NCBI RefSeq assembly: GCF_047276495.1
Contig: NZ_CP178543.1
Coordinates: 434,001-498,000, forward strand
Source of the DNA: Capilliphycus salinus
GTDB lineage: Bacteria > Cyanobacteriota > Cyanobacteriia > Cyanobacteriales > Microcoleaceae
Direction of reading: 5' to 3'
Length of the DNA: 64,000 bases
Position 1 is the stretch's first letter. Every line of letters begins with the position of its first letter. Under the pieces are notes generated by a model that was not told the DNA's origin, searched no databases, and saw nothing but the letters and a program-made list of their open reading frames with translations. Position numbers and translations under genes: made by a program. Shown piece after piece: positions 46,583-55,909 of this stretch.

Positions 46583-46828
46583 TCAGGGTTGATTTTCGTT
46601 GGACTGATTGGGAAAACCAAACTGATCGGGCAATTCCTCAACGGTAATTTCCAGAACTTCCAACAATTTTTTATATTGAACGGGGGTTAACTTCGGAACC
46701 GAACGCCCCGCTTCCCAATTTCTAACGGTCGTTTCTGTCACTCCCAGTGCTTCGGCTAACTCCTTCTGAGTCAGAAAACGCTGCACTCTCAGTCGCATCA
46801 AGGGCGATCGCTCGGCTTTTTCTCGCAT
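46583..46828 (-). CDS. XRE-family helix-turn-helix regulator
   Basis: The 81-residue protein consists mainly of one HTH_3 domain: SPLMRLRVQRFLTQKELAEALGV then TVRNWEAGRSVPKLTP (shown in short parts), with an LEVLEITVEELPDQF tail. It is a DNA-binding repressor-like protein of the type that controls small accessory loci or toxin–antitoxin pairs. No toxin is adjacent. It faces the 879-aa gene convergently inside the same inverted-repeat bracket, so it may regulate it, by inference only. Confidence 0.85.
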   Translation of the reverse strand: MREKAERSPLMRLRVQRFLTQKELAEALGVTETTVRNWEAGRSVPKLTPVQYKKLLEVLEITVEELPDQFGFPNQSNENQP

Positions 46829-46874
46829 GACGTAAATGTATTGACTTTTAAGGTTAAATTAGCATTAAGCTGTC

Positions 46875-46967
46875 ACGCATTTAGATTGGGTATGAGTAGC
46901 GACAAAAGGTCGCACTAAAAGGATTTCCCTCGGATTGATCATCGGTTTAAATGAGGAACAGCTTACA
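46875..46967. repeat. Right inverted repeat of the 3.4-kb block
   Basis: The mirror copy of 43563–43654 reads CACGCATTTAGATTGGG…AACAGCTTAC. Beyond it a GGGCGCATTGCCATGCGCCC inverted repeat (about 46997–47016) is a relative of the palindrome near 4.21 kb. Confidence 0.8.
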
Positions 46968-47070
46968 ACCGATTGTTTATAAGTTGGGGCGGTTTTGGGC
47001 GCATTGCCATGCGCCCCTACGTTGTGGGGTCAATTTTCTACCGATTTTGTTGGTTAATTTTGTCGGAGGA

Positions 47071-49485
47071 CTAACAGGAAAATTCTCGGGTTTCATCGGC
47101 GCCTAACTCGTAGACTTGTTGACGAAAACCCAATTTCACCGGATGGGGACAGCCCCGCTCGCAAGATACCAGCAACTTTTCATCGGTCAACCGTAACCAC
47201 AGCCAATGTCCGCGATAGCGAAGCTGGAGTTCAATATCGGATAACTCGTGGGGTAACAGCGGATCGAACCACAACACATCATCCCGCATTTCCAGCCCCA
47301 TGTAGCAGCGTTGAACCAAATCAACGGTTCCCGCCATCGCACCGAGATGAATCCCTTCCGGGGTGGTACCGCCTTGAATATCTCCAATATCGCTGTGTAA
47401 AGCTTGCTCAAACAGTTCCCAGGCGGTTTTGCGATCGCATCGCGCCAACACCCAGGAATGCACGATCCGGCTGAGGGTGGAACCGTGAGAAGTTCGCGAC
47501 TTATAGTAATTAATATTATCGGGAATTAGCTCGCGATCAAATTTGTAGCCCATGTGTTCAAATAACTCTTGCAGGGCGTCGCTGGAGAAAAGATAAAACA
47601 ACATCAACACATCGGCCTGTTTGCTGGCTTGGTAGCGATTAATATCGTCATCTTCGGCTTCTAGAATGCGATCGAGTCGCTGAATATCGTCGTATTTTTC
47701 CCGATAACCAGCCCAGTCAAATTCTTTTAAATCTTCGTAGCCCTCAAACTGACTAATAATATTGTTGTCGTGAAAGGGAACAAACATCCTCCGGCTAATT
47801 TTATCCCATCGCAATAATTCTTCGTCGTCAATTTCTAGAATTTCTCTCAACTCCTGTCCCCGCTTTTTGCCGACAAAATCCAACACGTTCACCGCACAGC
47901 GCAGCACCCAAGCCGCCATCACATTGGTATAAGCATTGTTATTTAATCCGGGATTCTCATTGTCTGGATAACCCGTATGAAATTCATCCGGCCCCATCAC
48001 GCCCCGGATTTCATAGCGATCGCGATCGCCATTGTAAATCACAATACTCGCCCAAAACCGGGCAATTTCTAGCAATAACTCGGCACCGTAGTAGGCTAAA
48101 AATTCCCGGTCGTGGGTTGCCTGATAGTATTGCCAAACGTTGTAGGCGATCGCCGCATTGACATGACGCTGAATGTTAGAATTATCGGGAATCCAACGAC
48201 CTGACCGAGGATTGAGGTGCAAATCCTGGCTTTCTTCCCGTCCGTTGCTGCCGCTTTGCCAGGGAAACATTGCCCCGTCATAACCGGCCTGTTTTGCCGC
48301 ATAGCGGGCTTCTGGAAGCCGACGATAACGATACATTAACAGCGAACGGGTTAACTCGGGAATTCGCAAGGTTAGGAAGGGGAAAATAAATAGTTCATCC
48401 CAAAGAATATGTCCCCGATAGGCTTCCCCATGCCATCCCCTTGAGGGGACTCCAACATCGCGATCGATTGTATTGGTTGAGGTGGTTTGCAGCAGGTGAA
48501 AAATATGGAACCGCAGGATAAACTGAGTGTGACTGTTGCCATCGTGGAGGCTAATATCGGCAAGACTCCACAGATGTCGCCACTTGCGCTCGTGCGATCG
48601 CAGCAACTCGTCAAAACAATCGGCCCGACGAACGGCTTTACAGGCGTCTAGGGTCGGTTGGCTAATGCCAAAATCCCGAGAGGTATAGATGGCGACAATC
48701 TTCTCGATCCGCAGTTCTTTTTGGGACTGACAGGACACGGTTAAATGCTGCACGGTGCGGTCATTTTCCAGGTGGCGCTCCCGAGTCGTGGAAATGGGTT
48801 GTTCTCCCTCAAATACGTGAATTTTTGACGCCTGAGCCATCTCAATATGGGACTGATTGGTGCGAACCGTTAGAAAGGTTGCATCTTCCCCATCCAAACC
48901 GCGATCGAGGGTTTCTAAGTGATTTCCGTTAAGCTGGCGGTAACGTTCGACGTTTTGGTTGGTCACTGAACCATCCAAACAAGAGCGAATTTCAATTTCC
49001 CCGGACCAGTTGTGAGCGGTTAGTCGCCATTCTATGGCCGCCAGGTGGGGTTTTTCCATATGAACGAACCGACGGCTGATTAACGAAAATTCTCGCTCGT
49101 CGCCGAAGCGAAACCGCATTTTTCGCTCCAATACACCCCGATAGATATCCAACCGATAGCTAAATTCGAGAATATCCACCGTATCGGGTTTTAGCCAGTC
49201 GCCGCCTTTGGGTCGAAAGGTCAGGGCTAACCAGTTCGGCCAATTCACTAAAGCTTCATTTTCGATAAGATGTCCGGCGATTTCGGTTTCGACGCGATTG
49301 TAACCGCCCGCCAAATAAGTACCGGGATAATGACATCCTCCGGCGTTGACTTCTTCAAAGGCGCCGCGTGTGACAATGTAGCCGTTGCCCAAAGCACAGA
49401 GCGCTTCCCGCAGGGGTTGCTGTTCGGAATTCCAATCGGTATAAGTTAGTTCCCAATCTGAAATTTTTTCTGGCATCATAATCAA
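47071..49485 (-). CDS. Glycoside hydrolase family 65 disaccharide phosphorylase
   Basis: The 804-residue protein has the GH65 layout: an N-terminal beta-sandwich (about 10–280), an (alpha/alpha)6 catalytic barrel and a small C-terminal beta domain. Signatures are REALCALGNGYIVTRGAFEE, GHILWDELFIFPFL and the general acid Glu501 in VMGPDEFHTGY. Family members phosphorolyse maltose, trehalose, kojibiose or nigerose, giving beta-glucose-1-phosphate. The exact sugar is not readable. A partner phosphoglucomutase/trehalose-phosphatase lies 1.5 kb upstream, same strand, with a tnpB element between. Start is one of two close ATGs (49485 or 49476), without a clear ribosome site. Confidence 0.9.
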   Translation of the reverse strand: MIMMPEKISDWELTYTDWNSEQQPLREALCALGNGYIVTRGAFEEVNAGGCHYPGTYLAGGYNRVETEIAGHLIENEALVNWPNWLALTFRPKGGDWLKPDTVDILEFSYRLDIYRGVLERKMRFRFGDEREFSLISRRFVHMEKPHLAAIEWRLTAHNWSGEIEIRSCLDGSVTNQNVERYRQLNGNHLETLDRGLDGEDATFLTVRTNQSHIEMAQASKIHVFEGEQPISTTRERHLENDRTVQHLTVSCQSQKELRIEKIVAIYTSRDFGISQPTLDACKAVRRADCFDELLRSHERKWRHLWSLADISLHDGNSHTQFILRFHIFHLLQTTSTNTIDRDVGVPSRGWHGEAYRGHILWDELFIFPFLTLRIPELTRSLLMYRYRRLPEARYAAKQAGYDGAMFPWQSGSNGREESQDLHLNPRSGRWIPDNSNIQRHVNAAIAYNVWQYYQATHDREFLAYYGAELLLEIARFWASIVIYNGDRDRYEIRGVMGPDEFHTGYPDNENPGLNNNAYTNVMAAWVLRCAVNVLDFVGKKRGQELREILEIDDEELLRWDKISRRMFVPFHDNNIISQFEGYEDLKEFDWAGYREKYDDIQRLDRILEAEDDDINRYQASKQADVLMLFYLFSSDALQELFEHMGYKFDRELIPDNINYYKSRTSHGSTLSRIVHSWVLARCDRKTAWELFEQALHSDIGDIQGGTTPEGIHLGAMAGTVDLVQRCYMGLEMRDDVLWFDPLLPHELSDIELQLRYRGHWLWLRLTDEKLLVSCERGCPHPVKLGFRQQVYELGADETREFSC

Positions 49486-49511
49486 ATTTAAGTAAATAGT
49501 TGGTTAAAATT

Positions 49512-50860
49512 GACATACTCCCCGCAATAAATTAGCGGGGATTCTAAGTTCAAACAACAGTTGCAGGAAAAACCTGTCTTACACCGTCTAACTTAAGAGT
49601 TGATGCCCCAACTCTCTTGATATTTAAAGAAGCGTTTTCATCACGTCCATTAATGCTTGAACATGACGGACAACGCCATTCTCTAATATCTAATTCCAGT
49701 TTTTCTAGAACATGACCACAGTGAAAACAAGTCTTACTTGAGGGATACCACTGGTCAATGAAGACGATTAATTTTCCTTTCTTCACTGCCACCCAATCAA
49801 GGATTTCAATAAATTCACCGAAAGCTAAATCACCTATCTTTCGTCCCCAAAGTCTCTGCATTCCTTTGAGTTTTAAAGTCTCGAAGCAAAGAACATCAAA
49901 TTGGTCGGTGAGTTGATGGGCTAACTTCCAGAACCAATCCCGGCGACGGTTTACAACTTTCTCGTGCTGTCTGACTAGATGCGACGCTCGCTTTTTCCCA
50001 ATTCTTAGAACCTTTACGCTTTTTAGACAGGTTTCGAGAAGCTTTCTTAACATCATTGATAGCCTGCTTTAAAAACTGTGGGGACTGAACAGAAAAGCCT
50101 TCAGAGCAAGTGAGAAATGTTTTTAGTCCAAAATCAAATCCGGCAATTTTACCTGTCTCTGACTTGATTTCGGGTTGACTGCCATTATCGACAACAACTA
50201 CTAAAAATATTTCACCTAAAGGTGTTCTCTTTATCGTTACAGTTTTAACCTTTCCTTCTCTGGGTCGAGAATTCCAGAACTGATAGACTTTACTACCAAT
50301 CTTAATTCTGTTGCCACCGAGGAATTTATAGCCCGCTTGTTTTAAGGTGAATGACTTGTACTTTTTAACCTTCTTAAAGCTAGGTGGTCTGACTCCTTTC
50401 TTGTTGTGTTTAAAGAACAGTTGATAGGCTTTATCAATGCGCTGACAGATATCTTGAACAGCTTGAGAGCCTACTAATTGCCAGAAATTATTACGTTTCC
50501 TTAGTTTAGCAATATGTTTCTGAAGCTTTGCACAGTTTAAGTGTTTTCCCCACATCCGATAGTACCGTTTGTGCAAGGCAACACAGTGATTATAGATAAC
50601 TCCTGCTGCATTAATAGCGCGCTTGAGGTATCTATTTCGCTTGTGTTGGTAGAGCTTAAACTTTAGTGTATTCATAATGATTTATGATACCATAACCTGT
50701 AGACTCACTCTTATATGTTCGATACCACTGGGAAAATAAATAGCAAAAGAATACTTGAATACATCAATGATCCAGATCACGGCTAACTTTTTACTGCCAA
50801 CTGAAGTTGGCTCCCTCGCAGAGCAATCCCCCGTTTAAAAACAGGGGGCTTTACGCTTCG
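49512..50860 (-). mobile_element. IS200/IS605-type element carrying only tnpB
   Basis: Downstream of the tnpB frame lies a stem CCCCGC…GCGGGG (49520–49540) in the position of the right end. Upstream lie GCCAACTGAAGTTGGC (about 50796–50811) and CCCCCGTTTAAAAACAGGGGG (about 50828–50848) hairpins as expected for the left end. No tnpA is present. Exact boundaries are not defined by target duplications, as usual for this family, so the coordinates are estimates. The element separates GH65 from PGM-OtsB. Confidence 0.75.
49550..50675 (-). pseudogene. tnpB: tnpB (RNA-guided nuclease family), frameshifted
   Basis: The N-terminal part reads from 50675 (MNTLKFKLYQHKRNRYLKRA) to about GSKNWEKA, with RuvC Asp181 in AGFDFGLKTF. 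The rest continues in another frame, ending at 49550: HEKVVNRRRDWFWKL, Glu in LCFETLKLKGM, the zinc finger CFHCGH…CPSC and Asp in NGRDENASLNI. The switch lies near 49985. Both halves are otherwise well preserved, so the frameshift is recent or a sequencing error. TnpB cuts DNA guided by an RNA made from the 3' end of its own gene. Confidence is high for family. Confidence 0.9.
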
Positions 50861-50987
50861 CCACCGTAAATTCAGGCAATAGGGAACAGGCAAAAGGCAA
50901 TAGGCAATAGGCAATAGGGAACAGGCAATAGGCAATAGTTTTTTCCTGAACTCCTGAACTTCTGACTTCTCCTGTTCCGGTGTTTAT
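50861..50987. repeat. Heptamer repeats (CAATAGG)n
   Basis: Tandem CAATAGG / GGAACAGGCAA units at about 50877–50938 make another heptamer STRR, followed by CTCCTGAACTTCTGACTTCTCCTG. There is no gene between the element and the PGM-OtsB stop. Confidence 0.7.
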
Positions 50988-52550
50988 TTATTCAGTGCTA
51001 CATAATGCTTGAAAGAATTGTTTGACTTCATCGGGATCGCGTAATAAATAATCGGCTTGTGTGGGTTCTTCTGGCAGACCGACGCGAATTCCAATCCCTT
51101 TATTTTGATCGTGCAGGGCATGAATTGCGTCTTCGTCTGTGGTATCGTCACCTATATATATAGGTATGACATCGGGTTTATTCAGGTTGAGTCGATCTAA
51201 CAGCCAAAAAACGGCTTTACCTTTATCCCAATTAATATTCGGTTTGAGTTCAAATATCTTTTTGCCTTTTTGTTTGCTCAGTTGGGGATGTTCTTCGAGT
51301 ATACTATCAACGATCTGTTCAATTTGTTTAACTGCCGATTCTGTTGCTTGTCGGTAATGGATGGCGATCGCAAAGCGTTTGCGTTCGATATTTACGCCTT
51401 CGATAGAGTTGAGGCGATCGCGTAATTTTTGTTCGGCTTCATCGAGTTCGGGTAAGGTAGATTTGGCTTCTTCCTGCTGTTGGTGGGTTCCATCTGCACT
51501 CAGGATATCAAATCCGTGACTGCCCGCATAGTGTAAATGATCGAGACTGACCATTTTCCGCACGTCGGCGAGATCCCGTCCGCTAATAATTGCAACTGGG
51601 AAGCGTTCGGTCAACTGTGTCAGCAGCGATCGCATTTCGTCGGAGAGAATGGCGTCTTCGGGACGGTTAACGATGGGGGTGAGGGTGCCGTCGTAGTCGA
51701 TAAATAACGCTAGCTGGCGGTTGCTGAGATGTTTGGCAATCGCATCGAATTTTTCGAGTGCGGAGGGCAAGGAGGAACCGGCAGAGGACGCTGAATGCTG
51801 TTTTTCGGGGGAGAAGATATCATCGAGTTCGCCCAGGTCTTGAATCACCACATCGGCGCCCTGTTCTCTCATCGACGGGTTAGCGCCCTCGCGATCAACT
51901 CCGACGACCAGGCCGAATTTCCCCGCACGTCCGGCTTGAACTCCGGCAACGGCATCTTCGATCACGATCGCCTGTTTGGGTTCAACGTCAAGCTGACGGG
52001 CGGCTTCTAAGAAGACATCGGGGGCGGGTTTGCCTTCAAGATTAAGTTCTTGAGAATCAACCCCGTCTATTTTAACATCAAAAAGGTGGGTTAGTTCTGC
52101 GGCTTCTAAAATATTTCCACAGTTGCGACTTGAAGAAATGACTGCGGTTTTAATACCCTGTTCTCGCCACTGACGAACTTGAGAAATGGTATCTTGATAG
52201 ATATCAACTCCTTCTCGATCCATTAGTTGTAAAAAAAGCTGATTTTTGCGGTTGCCGAGTCCGCAAATGGTTTCGGTTTCGGGGGAGTCATTGGGATCGC
52301 CTTTGGGCAAATTAATTCCCCGCGATGTTAGGAAACTTTCGACTCCATCATAACGGGGTTTGCCATCAACGTATTTGCGATAATCGGTATCAATATCAAA
52401 GGGTTGGTAATTTTCTGAGTTATTTTGCGATCGCTGTTGCAGATATTTATCGAACATCTGCTTCCAGGCTTTGGCGTGTTGGCGTGCGGTTTGGGTGATG
52501 ACTCCATCGAGATCCAAAATAGCCGCCTTATACGAATTGTTACTCATCAA
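50988..52550 (-). CDS. Fused beta-phosphoglucomutase-like and trehalose-phosphatase protein
   Basis: The 520-residue protein has two HAD modules. Residues 8–245 resemble beta-phosphoglucomutase: nucleophile motif LDLDGVITQTAR, AVISSSRNCGN, and IVIEDAVAGVQAG. Residues 262–515 are an OtsB-type trehalose-6-phosphate phosphatase: FIDYDGTLTPI, IISGRDLADV, and YIGDDTTDEDAI. The first half would turn beta-glucose-1-phosphate into glucose-6-phosphate; the second would dephosphorylate trehalose-6-phosphate. With GH65 on the same strand this makes a disaccharide cassette, but no trehalose-phosphate synthase gene is present. The 85-codon linker is unusually Ser/Ala-rich only around residues 252–263. Confidence 0.9.
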   Translation of the reverse strand: MMSNNSYKAAILDLDGVITQTARQHAKAWKQMFDKYLQQRSQNNSENYQPFDIDTDYRKYVDGKPRYDGVESFLTSRGINLPKGDPNDSPETETICGLGNRKNQLFLQLMDREGVDIYQDTISQVRQWREQGIKTAVISSSRNCGNILEAAELTHLFDVKIDGVDSQELNLEGKPAPDVFLEAARQLDVEPKQAIVIEDAVAGVQAGRAGKFGLVVGVDREGANPSMREQGADVVIQDLGELDDIFSPEKQHSASSAGSSLPSALEKFDAIAKHLSNRQLALFIDYDGTLTPIVNRPEDAILSDEMRSLLTQLTERFPVAIISGRDLADVRKMVSLDHLHYAGSHGFDILSADGTHQQQEEAKSTLPELDEAEQKLRDRLNSIEGVNIERKRFAIAIHYRQATESAVKQIEQIVDSILEEHPQLSKQKGKKIFELKPNINWDKGKAVFWLLDRLNLNKPDVIPIYIGDDTTDEDAIHALHDQNKGIGIRVGLPEEPTQADYLLRDPDEVKQFFQALCSTE

Positions 52551-52891
52551 TCTATCTTTTCTGTGAATAGTAATTTACATCGGGGGTGGCTGAATATAGC
52601 TTAGAGTTGAATAGATCCACGCTCTAACGAACGCAAGTTTAGTGCAATGACGAATCTAATCTGTTGCTATTTTAAGTAACAACAATAGATCCACCTGCGT
52701 TAAGACGATTGCGATGGGTTAGGGCATTGACTCGAATCAAATAAAATAGTATTTAGATTCAGCTTAAGGATTGCCTCTACTCCTAGCTTCCTCCTAAAGT
52801 AAGAAATTTGAGTTCGTCTCCAACTAGATTTTAATGAATTCTTGCTCCTAGCGTTTATTGACAACGGTCAAGACCCAAAGTTAAGAACTGT
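52551..52891. other. Intergenic region upstream of PGM-OtsB
   Basis: The 341 bp between the antiporter stop and the PGM-OtsB start (both minus) hold no gene and no named repeat. The promoter of PGM-OtsB should lie here, but no clear box pair is seen. Confidence 0.4.
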
Positions 52892-54115
52892 TTAAGTTTG
52901 TTGCTCTATCTGTTTTTCATACCAATTCATCAAAGGGGTGGAACTAATCCCGTGAATAACCACAGAAATAATAACGGTGATGTAAACACTCCAAGCCATT
53001 AACTCCGCTACCGAACCTTGTAAACCTTCACCGAGGGCGTAGGTTAAATAGTAGATAGAACCCACTCCTCGAATTCCAAACCAACCGAAAAGTAATCGTT
53101 TGAGGGGATGATAACGAGTTCCAATTGTAAACAGCCAAGTTCCCAAAGGTCGAATCACAACCAGGAGTAATCCGGCGATTAAAACCGCAGCAGGAGCAAA
53201 TCGAATCATGGGTTCAATTCGCAGTAACGTACCTAAGATTAAAATGGTCGCTACTTCTAAAAGTTTCTCGATTCGTTCGATAAATTCTAGTTGAGAAAAA
53301 GGCTTTTCTTCCTGTTTATAACTCTGTCGTGTAACAATTCCGGCGACAAATACGGCTAAAAAACCATATCCATTAATAATTTCGGTTAAGGAATAGGCGG
53401 CGAGAATAATGCTAATTGCAATAAAATCCTCCATAATTGTATCAGTCGGTCGGATTTTTAGCAGTTGTCTATCTATCCAAACAATGAGTTTAGTCACGAG
53501 AATTCCCATGACGATTCCGGCGAAAATTGCCCAAACTAAATCCACAGCAACCCACTGTTTAAACCAATTTTGCCAATTCTCATCTTTTAACCAATGGATG
53601 CCAAAATAAACAAAAGGAAAAGCCAGCGCATCATTTAATCCGCCTTCGGAGGTTAAACCAAAACGAAGTTCATCGGGATCGTGGGGATGGTTGAGTTGAA
53701 CTTCTGAGGCTAAAACGGGATCTGTTGGTGCTAAAATGGCTCCGAATAATATGGCTTCACCCCAACTAAATTTGAGGAGAAAGTGACTAATTGCTGCGAC
53801 TGCAAAGATCGAAAAAGGCATCAAACCGGCAATTAAACGAACGGTTATATTCCAAGAGGTTAGGTTTAGCCGACGGTTCATTTTGAGTCCGCAGCTAAAC
53901 AGAGAAATGATTACAACAAGTTCGCTTAAACGTTCTAAAAAATTAGCATTGGGTCTGAGGTTTATTAAATTCAATCCGTAGGGGCTTAAAAGTATTCCTA
54001 CTCCTAAATAGATGAGAGCGTAGGACAGGGGTAAACGGGAAATCCAACCCGAAGCCCAAGTGACTCCCAGTAAAACTAAACTAATTACAAGTAAAATAAG
54101 GATGTAAGTGTCCAC
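52892..54115 (-). CDS. CPA1-type Na+(K+)/H+ antiporter
   Basis: The 407-residue inner-membrane protein shows about twelve helices with the antiporter core APTDPVLASEVQ and GGLNDALAFPFV, both carrying the acidic residues used for cation exchange. The short cytosolic end has no regulatory TrkA domain. It exchanges protons for sodium or potassium across the plasma or thylakoid membrane; the ion is not readable. It may relate to salt tolerance, as may the nearby disaccharide genes, but that is an inference. Single gene, complete. Confidence 0.9.
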   Translation of the reverse strand: MDTYILILLVISLVLLGVTWASGWISRLPLSYALIYLGVGILLSPYGLNLINLRPNANFLERLSELVVIISLFSCGLKMNRRLNLTSWNITVRLIAGLMPFSIFAVAAISHFLLKFSWGEAILFGAILAPTDPVLASEVQLNHPHDPDELRFGLTSEGGLNDALAFPFVYFGIHWLKDENWQNWFKQWVAVDLVWAIFAGIVMGILVTKLIVWIDRQLLKIRPTDTIMEDFIAISIILAAYSLTEIINGYGFLAVFVAGIVTRQSYKQEEKPFSQLEFIERIEKLLEVATILILGTLLRIEPMIRFAPAAVLIAGLLLVVIRPLGTWLFTIGTRYHPLKRLLFGWFGIRGVGSIYYLTYALGEGLQGSVAELMAWSVYITVIISVVIHGISSTPLMNWYEKQIEQQT

Positions 54116-54319
54116 AGATTAATTTAAAATAGAGTAAACTACTTACTAAACTATTCTATTTGTGATCGATCATGCTCTCTCATTAGGAAGATTTCGTCAG
54201 ATAGATTAAATTTACTTTTTGATTGTTATTTGAAAGTTTTAGCAATTACTTTGACAAAATGACTCAACCTATAATAAACTGTGATCAAGTTAATTATTAC
54301 TTGGATTGATAAGATTAAA

Positions 54320-54535
54320 TTAAGATTGACCCTCGAATTCAACAATATAACTTTTGTCTTCAAAAGTAACGCGATCGCCGTGTACCAATTTACGTCCGCG
54401 ACGGGTTTCTATTTCATCATTTACCAACACCCAACCGGACTGAATAATCAGTTTAGCTTGTCCTCCCGTTTGGGCGCAACCGACGAATTTAAGGAACTGG
54501 TCTAATTTAATAGTAGGTTCATCTGGTGGTGTCAT
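54320..54535 (-). CDS. Small S4-domain RNA-binding protein (YaaA-like)
   Basis: From the ATG at 54535, behind AGGAGA, the protein has 71 residues and is almost entirely one S4 domain: KLDQFLKFVGCAQTGGQAK, then SGWVLVNDEIETRRG and VHGDRVTF. The frame is open to 54664 but the longer form reads through the terminator at 54558–54590. S4 proteins of this size bind structured RNA such as rRNA or stalled ribosome complexes. It follows dxr on the same strand but is separated by a terminator. Confidence 0.9.
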   Translation of the reverse strand: MTPPDEPTIKLDQFLKFVGCAQTGGQAKLIIQSGWVLVNDEIETRRGRKLVHGDRVTFEDKSYIVEFEGQS

Positions 54536-54557
54536 TGTTATCTCCTGTTTTGCCTCC

Positions 54558-54590
54558 AAAAACCCGGTTTCTCTAAGAAACCGGGTTTTT
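54558..54590 (-). terminator. Intrinsic terminator after dxr
   Basis: A 15-bp perfect stem, AAAAACCCGGTTTCT / AGAAACCGGGTTTTT, with a loop of three bases, lies 14 bp past the dxr stop codon. It is the strongest of the three AACCCGG-type terminators in the window. Confidence 0.92.
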
Positions 54591-54603
54591 ATTAGCCATT
54601 TCT

Positions 54604-55788
54604 CTAAACGGCAACGGTTTGATTGAGTTTGTTTTGTGCGGCTAACACTTCTTGTCTTGCCCAATTATCAACGGCAATAATATCATCTAAAGAGGGATTT
54701 TGACAGTTATCGGTTTGATGGCGATCGCAAACGTATTCGATCATTCTGGGAATATCTAAAAACTCTATTTTCTCATCCAAAAACAACGCGACAGCCTGTT
54801 CGTTAGCCGCATTTAAAACGGCCGGCATGGTTCCCCCCGCACGTCCTGCGGCATAGGCTAAAGGCATACAGGGATACTTTTGATTATCGGGTGCTTTGAA
54901 GGTTAAATTTCCCGCTTTCACCAAATCTAACTGTTCCCAATTGGTATAAATTCGTTCCGGCCAAGACATGGCATAAAGCAACGGCAAACGCATATCCGGC
55001 CAACCCAATTGAGCCAAAACGGAGGTATCTTGCAACTCAATTAACGAGTGAATAATACTCTGGGGATGAATGACAATATCAATATTATCGTAATCCAAAC
55101 CAAACAGAAAATGAGCTTCAATCACCTCCAATCCTTTATTCATCATTGTGGCAGAATCAACGGTAATTTTACGACCCATTGACCAGTTAGGATGTTTGAT
55201 CGCGTCAGCCACTTTTACTTCTGCCAATTTCTCAACCGGCCAGTCGCGAAATGCACCCCCGGAAGCGGTTAAAATAATGCGTTTTAAACCCCCTTTGGGA
55301 ACCCCTTGTAAGCATTGAAAAATTGCCGAATGTTCGGAGTCAGCCGGAAGCAATTTGACGCCGTATTCTTGAATTAAAGGATTGACAACCGGGCCGCCCG
55401 CGATTAACGTTTCTTTATTGGCGAGGGCGATATCTTTTCCGGCTTTAATGGCGGCTAAAGTGGGGAGTAAACCGGCACAACCGACGATTCCGGTGACGAC
55501 GGCTTCCGAGTCTCCGTAGCGGGCGACTTCGACGACTCCCGACTCACCGGCGAGTAGAATGGGTTGGGGATCGAGATCGGCGATCGCGGTTTTTAATTCG
55601 GGTAGTAGGGTTTCATCGCAGATGGCGGCAATTTCGGGGCGAAAGGTGCGAATTTGTTGGGCCAGAAGGGTGACGTTGCGACGGGCGGCGAGTCCAACGA
55701 TTCTAAATTTGTCGGGATGATCGGTGACAATATCGAGGGTTTGCGTGCCGATCGAACCGGTTGAACCTAAAAGAGTGATGGCTTTCAT
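54604..55788 (-). CDS. dxr: 1-deoxy-D-xylulose-5-phosphate reductoisomerase
   Basis: The 394-residue enzyme shows the NADPH motif LLGSTGSIGTQTL at the N-terminus. NKETLIAGG and LPADSEHSAIFQ at the metal site, LTASGGAFRD, and HPNWSMGRKITVDSATMMNKG (quoted as WSMGRKITVDS) are also present. It makes methylerythritol phosphate from deoxyxylulose phosphate, the committed step of the plastid-type isoprenoid pathway that feeds carotenoids and phytol. It has normal length and is complete. A divergent NUDIX gene starts 122 bp upstream. Confidence 0.97.
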   Translation of the reverse strand: MKAITLLGSTGSIGTQTLDIVTDHPDKFRIVGLAARRNVTLLAQQIRTFRPEIAAICDETLLPELKTAIADLDPQPILLAGESGVVEVARYGDSEAVVTGIVGCAGLLPTLAAIKAGKDIALANKETLIAGGPVVNPLIQEYGVKLLPADSEHSAIFQCLQGVPKGGLKRIILTASGGAFRDWPVEKLAEVKVADAIKHPNWSMGRKITVDSATMMNKGLEVIEAHFLFGLDYDNIDIVIHPQSIIHSLIELQDTSVLAQLGWPDMRLPLLYAMSWPERIYTNWEQLDLVKAGNLTFKAPDNQKYPCMPLAYAAGRAGGTMPAVLNAANEQAVALFLDEKIEFLDIPRMIEYVCDRHQTDNCQNPSLDDIIAVDNWARQEVLAAQNKLNQTVAV

Positions 55789-55909
55789 ATTATTTTAATA
55801 AGTTGTCAATTATTACCATAGTACGATGCTTGATCCCCGAATCGTAAAAATCGGAATTTTGAGTCGAACCGTTGTAGCCTAGAGAAGAATATCAACGGGA
55901 GAGAGGTAG

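Noticed and set aside
49550..50056. Separate 168-aa gene
   Set aside because: It is the frameshifted C-terminal half of tnpB with the zinc finger and last RuvC Asp, not an independent gene.
50877..50938. CRISPR-like tandem repeat
   Set aside because: The period is 7 bp with no spacers; a heptamer STRR.
54536..54664. N-terminal extension of the S4 protein
   Set aside because: It reads through the strong terminator at 54558–54590, and a good AGGAGA site precedes the ATG at 54535.
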